The position numbers and the translations under genes were made by a program. Below the pieces are notes generated by a model. That model was not told the DNA's origin. It did no database searches and was given only the letters and a program-made list of their open reading frames with translations. From Tyto alba (Eukaryota > Chordata > Aves > Strigiformes > Tytonidae): a stretch of DNA of 64,000 bases. The first letter of the stretch is position 1. Every line of letters starts with the position of its first letter. Below, piece after piece: positions 37,112 to 48,723 of the stretch. Location: NCBI RefSeq assembly GCF_018691265.1, contig NW_024881324.1, forward strand, positions 8,063,730 to 8,127,729. Reading direction: 5' to 3'.

Positions 37112-37290
37112 ATTAAATTGGTGCATACCTCTAATGTAGACATTTCAACCAGTGTAATCCTTACACGCACTGTTTTTAGCTTGCATTGATAAATCACTGT
37201 AAACTGATTTAAGCAAAGGATTAAATTGGTTTATGTGCATCTAATTAAGACGTTTGTACTGGTTTAACTAGATCCATGCTAAACTGATTT
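37112..37290. repeat. Internally duplicated, TTAAA-rich sequence (probable decayed repeat)
   Basis: The segments 37112-37145 and 37220-37255 align over about 34 bases with one 2-base gap and about 79% identity. Both start ATTAAATTGGT and share TCTAAT and AGAC. Overlapping this, TAAACTGATTT occurs exactly at 37200-37210 and 37280-37290. The AAACTGGTTTAA-type wording recalls ancient MITE-like repeats of reptiles and birds, but I cannot name a family. Alternatively it could be a homeodomain-site-rich enhancer with reduplicated sites. Confidence 0.45.
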
Positions 37291-37959
37291 CTTGAAAGTG
37301 GTGGAAGTTTTTTGTATAAAGAAAGTTTTGGCTTCCTTTCCCTCCGGTTCCCTTGCAAGTCCCAAGACATGGTCTGCAGGCCATTCACCGATGGGGTCTG
37401 AAGAGCCGACAGATCACATGGTGCTAATGACCCCCAGCTTGTTTCCAGGCTTTCAGTCTCATTATTGCTAGGAGGAACTTCAGGTCAGTAAAAACTGCAG
37501 GAAAGAAGGAGGAGCAGTCAACCTAAGCTGACCTCTGTCTCACAAACTCACCCGTCTGGTGAGGCTCTGTGAGTGACCCCAGTGAATGCCTCTCCCATGC
37601 CTCTCCCATCGTCTTTTAGTGCTCTTCATCCCACAGCTCTCAGATCCTCTCCCGTGAAAATTCCTTATGAATCAGTTAATTGTGGGATGGCTCATTTAAT
37701 ACCAGAACAGCACTGCACTCATTCCTCTGAAAGCCATATGAGAACCTACACTGTTCCTCCAGATCCAGTGTGCATGAGGATCACTGTTGGATGAGAAGAG
37801 AAAGGCTTTGCAATTTGTAGACACTACTTTCAGTGTTTCCTTATGAATATTAGAAATACTTCTCTTTCACACTGGGCTGCAGGTCCACTAGACATTTCCA
37901 AATTTATCTTTTTAATTTCCAGATCAATTCAATTGCAGTTCAACTAAATTTGTGTAGAT

Positions 37960-37963
<4 letters not shown>

Positions 37964-37990
<27 letters not shown>
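37964..37990. repeat. A27 homopolymer
   Basis: A pure run of 27 A is followed by GAGAGAGG. No transcript-like sequence or duplication is recognised. Confidence 0.9.
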
Positions 37991-37992
<2 letters not shown>

Positions 37993-38799
37993 GAGAGGAA
38001 AATAAAAGAATAAGCCTGTTTTGGGATGATATCTTCTTGTCACACTATCTTAGCTATCCTATTTCATCTGTATTATCCTGCATCTAAGGGCTTTGTTTGA
38101 TTCAGCTGTAACCTTTCAGAGCTTCGGAATGAAGACAAGGAAAGTCAGGAATTAATCTTTATGCTAAATCTTTTTAAACCATTTCAATAGCAACATTTCT
38201 GAACCTACAATTTGGCATAATATTGTGGGGTGCATCATGCTGTGGAACTAACTGTTCTTAAATAGTTCTATTTTAACAAGCGAATTTCTCCATTTTAAGG
38301 TTATGTCATGGTGAAAAACAGTCTTAATTTTAATGAAATAAATATTTTTTTCTCTTCATGTTTCTATGGCAAATGTATCAGCCTAAAGCCTTGAGGGTGC
38401 CGCTCTTTTTTGTAACAGAATGTCTCACTCATAATTTAATCATTCAGTTGCACAGAGTAAATCTGTATCCCAAATTACTCTGAAGTGGCTGCCTAGCAGG
38501 AGGGACATTTACGTCCATTACACTTTCTTATCCAAGCAGTGGCTAAGCACAACTAGGGGATGCGACACAATTTTGTAGCTTTAGATTTTAGGAAGGTCAT
38601 TAGACTGATCAAGGAACACAAAGATGATGAAAAGGTGAGTGCTGGATCCCTTTTGAGCTTATCGAAATATGGCTACCACTCATTTCCAGGGGAAAAACCA
38701 CAAGTTTCACAAAACTGTGGGTTTGTAGTCTGTGTGCTAGGAAGGGCTAAGACACCTGTGATCTGACTTAGAAACAATATTTTCTTCTCAATGCTATTG

Positions 38800-39010
38800 T
38801 CTTAGTCTTTGCATGCATGATACTTCTAATCCGCTTGCCAGAATATGCTTAACGCAGAATGATCTGAAGAGCTATTTAACCTTGTTGCTTTGCATGCAAG
38901 CGGAGATTTATGTCTGCAGAACAGGAAATTCACTATAATGGCAAATGCCTTATACCATTAAATGGGCTGTTGAACATTGCTAAACTTACTTGGAAGGAGT
39001 TAAAAACCTT
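38800..39010. promoter_or_regulatory. Candidate conserved non-coding element with repeated POU-like sites
   Basis: The 11-mer CTTTGCATGCA occurs exactly twice (38807-38817 and 38888-38898) in unique, balanced sequence that also holds TAATCC and several ATTA cores. The 11-mer covers most of a POU octamer. The evidence is motif-based only. Confidence 0.2.
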
Positions 39011-40186
39011 ACGTTGCTTAATATGATTCGCTACAATGATTACTTCCTTCTTGTTTGAACTTTTTTTAAGAGGAGATGGTATTTAGACCTAAAAAGCAAC
39101 ACGTGACAGAACCTGGAAATCAGATAATCGAAGCATAAAGTTCATCCTGCTATGCAGAAAACATTTGTGGGGCTGCCCTATCCACGGCAGCAAATTTCAG
39201 CTCTAAACCCAAGCACAGAATATCAGCTGAACACCAGTGCAAGTACAATTAAATCAGAAGTAAATTATACCTGCTTACATACCTGAGTGTCCCAGTCAGC
39301 AAGACTGGGACAAACACTTCTGGAGGAATTCAGCTTGTATCTGCAGCACACACCCCCCTATGCAACTGCCCGAGAACAGCACACATACTTGTAATCTGCA
39401 CTTTTTAAAATTCCCCCAGCTGCATGCTAACAAATGTCATCAGATTCAGCAGACAGCAAAGCAGGTAGGCAAAACACAGAAACCTTTTTGAAAATCTGCC
39501 AAAACAGAATCATCTCAAGATCTAGCTGCCATTTAGTGCACAGACTATTTTGTGTGACAGGGATGCAGACAAAACCATGGAAAGCAAACAGCTTCATCTG
39601 GATAAATTTCTAATCAATTCATCTGAATCCTCAATGGTAGATGAAACTAGGTTTAGCAGAGTCCTCTACAAAACTAAATACAGATCAATAAACACCCTAT
39701 AAGCTGGTGAAATAAATCTTAGCAGGGAATCAAGATTTATGCTAATCTGAGAGGGCTCTTTAGCAAGGATGCTTTCATATTCATTGATTCTTTTTTAAGA
39801 ATACATTTTATAACATCATTTTATAAAAGGGAAAGCCGAGTTCTGCACAGGAAATCCCTGGTTGGGGCAGAGTTCTTTCCCTGTGCTCATCTCACACGAA
39901 GATGTTACTTACCTCTGCTCCCATACTTCAGTTACACAATATTTAGAAATGTCTCTTGCAGTTTCCAAAACCTGTTGACCTTAAGTCCACTGGCTTATTT
40001 GGAGATTTGTCCTTTGAAAAATGTCTCATATATTGTCAGCTATGGATATGCCTCAGCTAGGATACAGTGTGCTTTCAAAAAAATGTATTTAAATACCATT
40101 TTAAACTCCTGTTCTAGGCAGAGTAAGCTATCTTTTGATGTGATGACTATGTATCATATAAGTGATGCCATATAAACAAAATATAT

Positions 40187-40280
40187 ACACAAAAATATTT
40201 ATATATATGTGTATATATAATATATACATATTTTCTAGATAACCGATGCACACACACACATATCTATAGACACATAAATA
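40187..40280. repeat. TA/CA-rich microsatellite-like region
   Basis: ATATATAC, TATATGTG and CACACACA units are interspersed over about 90 bp. It is a degenerate compound microsatellite. Confidence 0.8.
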
Positions 40281-42302
40281 CCTACCATTAAGAGCAAACC
40301 AAAAGCTCCATCAGTTTGGTGCATGACTCTGCAGGCACTTTGTGTTCCAAGTGCTGCACAAAGTGTGAAACTTTGTCACTGTGATTTATCTGGGAAATGA
40401 AACCCCACAAATCCTGCTCTTTGTCTCATCCAGTGGGATTTTCCCCTGCTCTACCCACTCTTCAGTGCGGACTCCAACCCACAGTAGCCTAGATGCTATT
40501 TTACTGTCCCCCTAATGTTCAAATCCCGAGTTTATGATAATAATTTGCCTTCTGGCTTACTGCCATATTCTCTGTGCAACTCAAGAACCCTATTTCATGG
40601 ATACCTCTGGGAGTTTCTTCGCAGACAGGGGCACTGGAAATCCCCCATACAGTAAGCTTTCCTTAGTTTTCATTCAGCAGTAGAGCATCTGAAATTACAG
40701 TACCTTACCTTAAACCTAAAAACTTCCAGGACTAAAAGCCATTTGATTTTCTATTTTTTTTTTTCTTTAATTCTCCTTATAGCTGTTGCTAGATGCCTCA
40801 GTGGAAAGGGAGAAGGAAACCCTTATTGTTTAATCCAGCCTCTGTGAAGATGTTATCCTAACTCCTGCTTGTTAGAGAGCAGTTTAAGCCATGGGGCCCT
40901 AAAGCTTTATATTCCTTCCTGGGAGCATTAGCTTTAAGTATAACCTCTCTTGATAGTCTTTTGCATATAAATGTGCAATCCCTATCTCAAGGTTGCTGAA
41001 TTCATGGCCTTAGTGATTTTATTTGGTAATCAGGTTTTCACATTCTGTTTATGGGGAAAAACCCTTATACCACCTTTGAATTTACCACCTTTTGATTTCA
41101 ATGACTATTTTGGCATTTTTATTTTAGTGGATGGGGAAAAGATGCTCCCATTCAACTTTTTCTGTGCTGTTCATTCTTTCATAGGCTTTTATATTGAGCC
41201 TTCTTGTTTATCTTCTTTCCAAGAGAAAAAACCTCAGTCTTTTCAATTTCAAGCATGTAATGTTACATTATATAGGATAAGACCAGCATCTATCTAAGCA
41301 GCAGCAGATAGAACACATGAAAAAGGATCCTGAATTTAAGCACACAGTCTGCACCATCTGACATAAATTGTAAGAAGTCAATTAAAAAGTTCTTTAGCCA
41401 GTATCAGTAATGCGTAATGGGAGCATTTACTTGATTGCTAATGGCTGGGTTTACATGATGTCTCCAAGCATCAGTGGTGAGGGTTGGCAGCAGCACAGCA
41501 TTAGGACTCTGATCATCACTATAAATTAAGTTTATGTTGATATAATTAGCAGTTGCAAGCTAAAGTAATATTTATATCTATCCTACTAAAACCAGTGCTG
41601 CACCAGTGAAAACATACTCCAAAAGTTCATGCGGCCTGTGTCATGGGATTCCAGCTGTTTGCTTGTTCCAAAAGACAGGAAGATGGAGAAGCCCAGAAGT
41701 TTAGCTGGTGCTCGGGGCCTCTATGGGGCAAAGCCTGCTCCTTCGAGTCCTTTCTCTGGGTGGGGGCAATGGGGAAAGCCCCGGAGGAATCCATGCCAAG
41801 AACTGTACAAATAGGAGGGTGTGATGTTTATGTGTGTTTGCTTTAGTCCTTCTCTGACGTGCACTTACAGAGTGTTGACTACGGTGATTTTGGTGTGCTA
41901 AAGCACAGCAAGTTGGCCTCTCTAAGCCCGTTATGCAAGGGTTAGGAAGAGGGGAGCCTGCAGTATTGCCACGGGCTAGGAACACACAAGACAAGACAAG
42001 ATAGCCACACTCTTGTCTCTGGCCTGCACCTGTGTTTAATTTGTTTGCTCAGGAGAAAGCTACTTCTTGAAACCGGATCGTTTGCTATTTGGATTGCTTC
42101 ACCTCTCCCAGAAAGTTGTCTCTTTGTTTAACAGGCATTTAAAACTTTCTGCTTTTGGTTCTCCAAAATGTTTCACAAGACGTCCTTTCACTCCGGTACA
42201 TACCCCAGTGCTGGCATCAGTTTACATTAAACCTCAGCTTAATTGCACTGTATAAATAACATTTATACTGCAGGAACAGCTACAGGCCCCAACTAAGCTG
42301 GG

Positions 42303-42314
42303 GCCCTCTGGTGC
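42303..42314 (-). promoter_or_regulatory. CTCF-like site
   Basis: Read on the minus strand, GCACCAGAGGGC matches the core consensus CCASYAGRKGGC at 11 of 12 positions. It lies about 90 bp upstream of a CpG-rich patch. Sites with one mismatch do occur by chance, so occupancy is uncertain. Confidence 0.3.
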
Positions 42315-42394
42315 CAGCCCCTGTACAAAGGACAAGTTAATAATAGCCCTCGGTGCAAACAACTTAGTGTCTTAATGCCAGGTACCTGAGGTAC

Positions 42395-42610
42395 GGGGCT
42401 TGCCCGGACAAGTCGCGAGTTACAGATCAGCGACTCTTTGAGGGGCTGAGAGGAGGGTTACTGGGGAATGCTGCGTTACTCAAAAACCCCCCAGCACCCA
42501 AAGTCCCCTGAAAGAACCAGCCGCAGACCCATCTCTGGGTGCCCGGGCTGAAGGCACCCGTTGGCAGCGCTGCCGCCGGCCTGGGCAGCGGGTCACGCCA
42601 AGCCGCGCTT
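42395..42610. promoter_or_regulatory. CpG-rich patch, candidate small CpG island
   Basis: About 16 CpG fall in about 215 bp, including TCGCGAG, GCCGCCGG and CCGCGC, with GC near 60%. The rough observed/expected ratio is about 0.8. No gene follows on either side within the window. The patch lies next to a CTCF-like site. Confidence 0.4.
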
Positions 42611-42693
42611 AGCCTGGGCTAAGCCTTGCCTTTGGACAAGACCTCGAGTCTCATAAATCCTGAACAAAGGAGAGGATATGTAGCAATAGCATC

Positions 42694-42773
42694 TTTTTTT
42701 TTTTTTTTTTTGTTTCTGACTGCTACAAACAACGTGATGTATGAGGAATAAATTACCAAAAAAAAAAAAAAAA
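42694..42773. repeat. T18...A16 inverted homopolymer arms
   Basis: T18 (42694-42711) and A16 (42758-42773) flank 46 bp of unique sequence and could pair. This is most likely two independent homopolymer expansions, though paired arms can also arise by template switching. Confidence 0.7.
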
Positions 42774-45700
42774 CACCCATCCCAAACAACCAGCCCACAA
42801 CACATAATTATTTTAAATTAAAACAGCTAAAAAGCAAAACAACAACAGTCGGGCTGAGCACACTCTTTGAATTGGAACAAAAACAGGAAACTAAACTCTC
42901 TGCTGGCCAAACTCCACTGAAGTCAATGTTTTGCCAGCAAAGAATTTGGCTCTGAGTTTCCCAACAGCAATAATAAGGCAATAGATTTATTTCATAAGTA
43001 AAAGAGCAGACGCTGCTTTATGTATTTCAGCGCTCTGCTCCCAAAGCCTTCCTCCAGGTGAGCCAACGCAATCGTGATGATATGCTGCTAGAACCTAAGG
43101 AACATGCTGATGATGGTCAAGTGAACCAAAGCAGTAAAATCAAACTCAGGCAAAACAGAAAAGAAATCTGCAATTAAAGTTACAGGTAAATACATGGCTA
43201 TGACAGTGAGAGAACTTACTGTGTCCCTGCCAGTTTTTACTATGTGTGGCACGAAGAAGACTGTGATTTGGATAAAGGGATGCCATCTTCCTCTAACTAA
43301 CAATATCAGAAATAATCACTTTTTCTAGGATGTGCCTGGACGGGCACGATTTACGTCACGCTCACAGAAGCAGCTGTGACAAAAGCCCAGCGCCTGTGTC
43401 GCCAACTCCGTTGCACAGACCACGTAATGAGGTTTTTTGCCTGCATCTGCTCTTCCACTTGGCCAGTAAATATGTTGTTTCACCATTATGCTGCTGTTCA
43501 GAGAGCCTCAGTTTTGCTCAGGCATCCTGAGGGTCTCACGATGCTGTTTGCGGTTGAAATGCCAGAACATGGGGCAAGGAGAGGTCTTTGGTGAAAATAC
43601 AGCACAACTGATCTGTTTTCACCCAGTGAGACAGTAAGAACTGAAAGAGAGTAAAAACCACAGGTGCCCACAGGTGCAGGAATGCAAACACTAACTCCCA
43701 CTTCATGGAGGTTTATGAACTTCTTGGAGACAGCAAAGGTGGGCATGTGGGACATGGCTGAGGCAGGGGCCTGGCACTGCCATGGTCCCTGAGGCTCAGA
43801 GGAAAGCAGGAATGGCCAAAATTTAATCTGGTCACGGTCCCACCCTGTCGGCTGTACCCCCTTCCATAGCGGGGCAGCCGTCAGTCTCTGCTGAGTCACC
43901 AGGAGAAGCTGATGGGGGTCTGCTGATCACAGCCTCCACTTCTTCAGAGCAACAAGGCCGCTGATAATATTGGGAAATTATGATTTCAGCTGTTTCAAGA
44001 TCCATAGCATTTTATTCTCCCTCTTAAAACATAAGCAGGGGAGCAATTCTGAGCCTTGTTAATCAGAAAAGGCCTTTTAAAGTGTCGCACTGTCAGTATA
44101 AAACTTTATGAAATTGCATTATAAATGCCAGTTTCAGACAACTAGCACATTTTAATAATGTTTTTAAATGCAGTCTTACTTTTAGCCTTGCTGATGAAAG
44201 GCAGATAACTGAAGATGGACCAAGTCATAACAAGATGCAGAGAAGTGACCCTCTTCTGTGGGGCTGGAGATAGCCCTTCCACACCAGCCCCCCGACCTGT
44301 AGCCAGGGGGTCTGGCTTTACCCCGGCTGCCAGCTTCGGTGGCTCTGCCGAGAGCAGGGAGAGGGGTAACAGGCTACTTAATGGGTGTATAATATTTCTG
44401 TGAGCAAAGGGATTTGACAGCATTTAAAAGGGGCTTTTAGGTGTTATGGTCAATGAAAGTGCTTTTAGCTTGCTCAGGATCCCTTGCTGCAATAACTAAG
44501 ATATTTCAAGATCCCAAGCTAGCAGTTACACTGCTCAGCAGAGTCTCGTATAGACACTGCCCAGCTGCAGCCTAGATTCAAAGGCTATCTCCTAATGCAG
44601 CAAATTAAACCTGCAAGAAAGCAGCAGCAGAGGGTGGCAAACACATGCTGCTGCACGAGGCAGCCTGGTGCTCTTGCATCCCTGGGAACCAGCCTTTTCC
44701 AGTGCTCTGAACTGGGAACCATTTGGGTTTTTCCCGCCGGTGCCTGCAGCATTCCCTGCAATCCCGACATCTACCCAATGTGCAATTCAGAAGTTACTGT
44801 GCTTCGCACAGGGAAACACCACTGAGTGGAAGTGATAGGTCTCCACTGTTTAGCTAATTATCCATGCACAACAAATACACGATAAAAGCATTATACTGAT
44901 ATGAAAAAAAATGAGGCTAATCACAAACCACTTTCTGCTTATGTAGATGTTGGAAGGAAGTCTGTAAACAGAGACCAGCATGACCCCAGTGTCCTCTACT
45001 CTCCCCACATATCTCAGAGGTGAGACATGATACGTTCCAGAGATGGAAAATGAGGAGAAGACAAAGACATGGGCACACACACTTTCATCATGCAGGAAAC
45101 TTTGCTGGTATATAATGTTTTCTATTATTAAAGTGTGGAGGCCAATGTAGGTAAATTTAGGAATGAAATACATCTTGATTTCTAAGTAAGATGCAGCTGA
45201 GAAAACACTCAGGCCTGTACTGAGAATGGGTTCCTGCTTAAATAGGGACAAACAAAAATGTCCACAGCAAACTGCTGAGGACTTTGCGCAGCAGCCGGTT
45301 CCTGCAGTCAGGAGATGGGTCCGTTGCTGTGCAGCTATTTGTCCAGAGGATGTGCGTGAGCATCTCTAAGGATCTGTTTACGCTTGGAAGTTGTCATTGA
45401 TCATCTCTGGATTAAACATGACTTTGTGTGGGGATAAAAAGCCTTTTCCTTCCAAATCACAAATATCCTACTTTTTTTTCCTTCACCCTTTCTTTCCTCA
45501 CAGATGATCTGGCAGTCTCAGTCTGCCCTAGCTCACTGTTGGAAACAAATGGATTTTGGCTTGGAACAAGCTCCTCTGCAACAGGCTGGAGGTGGACATG
45601 GCTCCACTTTCTGCAAATGGCTTTGCTCCTGGCAGTCATTGCTCCACCATCGCATGCTGCCCTGTGCTCCACCAGCCTGTGTACCTGTTCGTCCCCAGTG

Positions 45701-46118
45701 CTTTGAATCCAGGGCGATGAGGAAGGGCTGCATGAGGAGGAAGAAATGGAAGGCTGGAGGGCTTGTAGCAGGTGCTGGGGACTTTGCCATCAGGAGTAGC
45801 AGAGCACGCAATTTCCACCCCTTACCCCCCCATCTGCCTTCACACAAAACCCCCCTTTCCCAGGAGGGTGAAAGGGCATTTTATAAATACAATTACAAAA
45901 CTGTTGGGATCAATACCACGAGTCAGATGGATAGCTCAGCAGAAACAGATAGATTAGATGGCGAGATAAAATAGATTAGTCAAATTGATCCAGGGCCAGT
46001 GAGATAAGGCCCTTCCGGAGTGGGCGGCAATGGTGCATGGGAAGGATGCCTCCGTGATCCCTGCACCCCTCTGCTGCTTTCCTGTCTCCTCTTCCTTCGT
46101 CCTGCTACACTGAACCAG

Positions 46119-46162
46119 AAGAAAAAAAAAAAAAAAAGGAAAAAAAAAAAAAAAAAAAAAAA
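46119..46162. repeat. A-rich homopolymer tract
   Basis: Two long A runs are separated by GG, about 44 bp in all. The tract is prone to sequencing length error. Confidence 0.9.
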
Positions 46163-48595
46163 GCAGAGATAAAACCACTAGGCAACTCAAAGCCCCCTCC
46201 TCTCCATCCTCCCCCCTTCCCAGCCGCTGAGCAGGAGCTTTCAGCTGGGTGCTTTTCTTCTCCTTTCTAAGTCAGGGTCCTGAAGTTTGCCACTGACAAG
46301 AGGAACAATAGAAGGAGCCGGGAGCTGCAGCTTTGAGTCCAACAAAAACGGGGCCTGCTGCCGAGTGCTCCCCTTCCCAAGAATAAGCATGGTATAAAAA
46401 TACTGGCTTGAATTTTCTAGACACATCTAGGAGAACTGCATGAAACCCTGTTTTACTAGGAGGCTTGGCGGAGAGGTAGGTATCATGTATATATACTGTA
46501 AGCATAATGGCCTTTCATTTTCATTGCAACATGTCTGCTCACACACAACCCTCTAGCAAGACTGGTGGGAATGACAAATCTACCCCAAACCATACTTGTC
46601 CATCAAAACCCAAGGAAATAATAGCAAATAATCCCTGTGTATCACATAGCCAATTTACCATTACAGGAGAAATCTTAACTTTCGGAACACTTTAGAGTGC
46701 TAAATTTCACAATCTCTGTGGCTTTATATTTAAATTCTTTCTACTTCTTTTTTTTTTTTCTTTTCCCCTAAGGAAAACAAAGAAGAGAAAATGAAAAATC
46801 CAGAGACACTCTGTTTTTATAAATGCAGTTCCATCAGCGGCGCTTGTAAATTCTTTTACCTTTGGCTATTTGGCTCACATGACCAACATGCTGCATGTTA
46901 CAAAAAAGCCACTCTTGAGAGGAGAACAAACACACCACTTTTTTCAATCCCAAACTGCCTCTGCCCTAAAGCTTGTGCCACAGCCAACAATAAATAGATG
47001 GGTGTTCAGCGAGGCTGGGGGGATATAACGCAGCCTTGCTTCATGCCCTGAAGGACTGACATCTTTGTGGGCAGATTTTGCCAAATGGTCGGGGCCTAAT
47101 TTATCTAACAGACTTAATGAAGTGCCCTATTTTATGTTACAGCAGCCCATGGAGTTGCATCCCCCTCTCCATCCTCCTCACTGCTTGTGCCTGCAGACTG
47201 CTGGCTCTCTTTTGACCTCATGGCGAGCTGGTTTAAGGGGCTCAGCTGGAAGAAAACTAACTGTCACAAGAAGAGAGGCAGTCGGTGCTGGTTCAGCCCT
47301 CTGAGGCGACTCACTGCTGGCTCAGACAGATGAGAGGAGATGAGTAGCCAGGGACAAGAGAGATAAGGGAGGAGTAGTACTGCCCCTTTGAGCAGCTCAT
47401 AGGTGATTAGTTCAGCTTAGCTATAGCCTTAAATGACACCCTAAGCCTTAAAAGGCCCAAAACCAGGTGTCTGGCATGAGGAATTTATAAACTTGATCCC
47501 TGGTTTTGCAATGAGATTTGTTAGTCCCTTATAAAACAGCACCAGTTAGAAAAATTAAAGTTTTCTTATGACTAATTTCCTTACAAAAAAAGATTGAATC
47601 TATCAAAGTTTTCCTTTGAAAGACTGGACAAAAAGTAAAGTCCCAAGTCAAAATACTTATATCCAGAAATCTTAAAACTGTAGTTTCATGGCGCTCAAGA
47701 GACCCTCATCCAGAGCCCTGCCCTGAGGCAGGATCAGCTGTGCTCAGAGTCTTTCCTGACAAACATTTCTCTGGCCTCCTGTAGTGAAGACGTTGCCCTA
47801 AGAAAAGGTTAGCCAAAAGTCTCATGCTTCCATTCTTCACCACGGCTTAGCCTGTTCAGACCACATCTCCCCAAATATATCCAGTTGCTGTGAGTAGATA
47901 CAGGAGCTGGTTTAACCAGGAAAACTCTGTGAAGAGCACTGTGGAAGACCTGGTACCTCTGGATAGTCAAAGCCCTTCAGCAACACAGGAACACGGAGAA
48001 ATCCAGAGTGTGGCAGAGCCGCCACAGTGAAATTAATTTGGAGGACTGGCCTAAATATTTTTGGATTTTGACACCCAGCTCTGCTTTTCCAGTGTTAACT
48101 GTCTCAGCCGTATCTAAAAGGTAGGCATGTGTAGGACCTCACAGCGATCACCTTCTGTCACACGTATGGATTGCCACAGTCTCCTGCTAGTGGAAAAGGG
48201 AATGTATCAGTAACTTTGGTTACTGGCTGACTTGATCAGCCAATAGCCCAGAATGTATGGAAAATGCCTTTTGCCCCTGGGTAAAGCAGAAGTATGCAAT
48301 GAGTCTCCACATGATCAGCGGAGTTGCTTCTTGGCTGGTGTTGACCAGCAGAGCAGCAGTTTGTTCGCCAGAATTGAAGCTGCTGAGAACCCGAGCCATT
48401 ATATTAACAATACTGTTCATATCTGGTTATATAACAAATTAAAATTCTTCCCTCCCTGTACAAATATGGTTTCTATCTTATTCAGAGCAGTTAATATACA
48501 GAAAAAGTTACATTAGGGAAAAAAAAGAAAGGCTAGTCAGCTGTTCAAAGGTGAGACATCTATGAAAGAAGCCAAGTCAGAGAAGTGTGATTAAA

Positions 48596-48723
48596 GTGGC
48601 CAAGTTAAACAAGATACAATTAAAGCCACTGCTTCCCCACCATCTCCCCAAAACTTCCAAGTAAGGCTTTATGAATCCTAGGGGACCAGGTTAGCCCTAA
48701 TTGTATCTTGTTTAACTTGGCCA
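48596..48723. repeat. Perfect 26-bp inverted repeat around 75-bp spacer (possible MITE)
   Basis: The arms 48597-48622 and 48698-48723 are perfect reverse complements (GGCCAAGTTAAACAAG core), separated by a 75-bp spacer. The hexamer ATTAAA occurs directly outside both ends of the 128-bp unit (48590-48595 and 48724-48729), as a target duplication would. This fits a short non-autonomous DNA transposon. It also fits an inverted segment copied by template switching, or a long-hairpin RNA source. No transposase is present, and I cannot match the ends to a known family. Confidence 0.7.

Larger units (their letters stand above)
37300..42394. other. Unique non-coding DNA, no gene seen
   Basis: The block is AT-rich. 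A27 lies at 37964-37990, and a TA/CA-rich microsatellite-like region at 40187-40280. A 9-bp stem lies at 40336-40344/40357-40365. At 38560-38634 a short ATG frame reads into a consensus donor (AAG|GTGAGT at 38632-38640), but an in-frame stop lies two codons before the ATG and the peptide is unknown. The segment 38800-39010 may be a conserved element. A CTCF-like site lies at 42303-42314. Confidence 0.6.
42611..48589. other. Unique non-coding DNA, no gene seen
   Basis: T18 at 42694-42711 and A16 at 42758-42773 form potential homopolymer hairpin arms around a 46-bp loop. An A-rich tract lies at 46119-46162, and a T-rich tract at 46749-46760. Open frames of up to 156 codons (45504-45974) are unrecognisable. 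A partial inverted NF-I-like arrangement (TGGCTGA-n5-TCAGCCA) lies near 48226-48244. Nothing else is seen. Confidence 0.6.

Noticed and set aside
38560..38640. ATG frame reading into a consensus splice donor (GTGAGT)
   Set aside because: An in-frame stop lies two codons upstream of the ATG, the peptide is unknown, and no partner exon is visible. Isolated donor matches are common.
45504..45974. 156-codon plus-strand frame and overlapping 104-codon minus-strand frame
   Set aside because: Open on both strands with no recognisable protein; neither shows coding character.
48226..48244. NF-I-like inverted arrangement TGGCTGA/TCAGCCA
   Set aside because: The half-site spacing and bases depart from the TTGGC-n5-GCCAA consensus, and the stem is only 7 bp.
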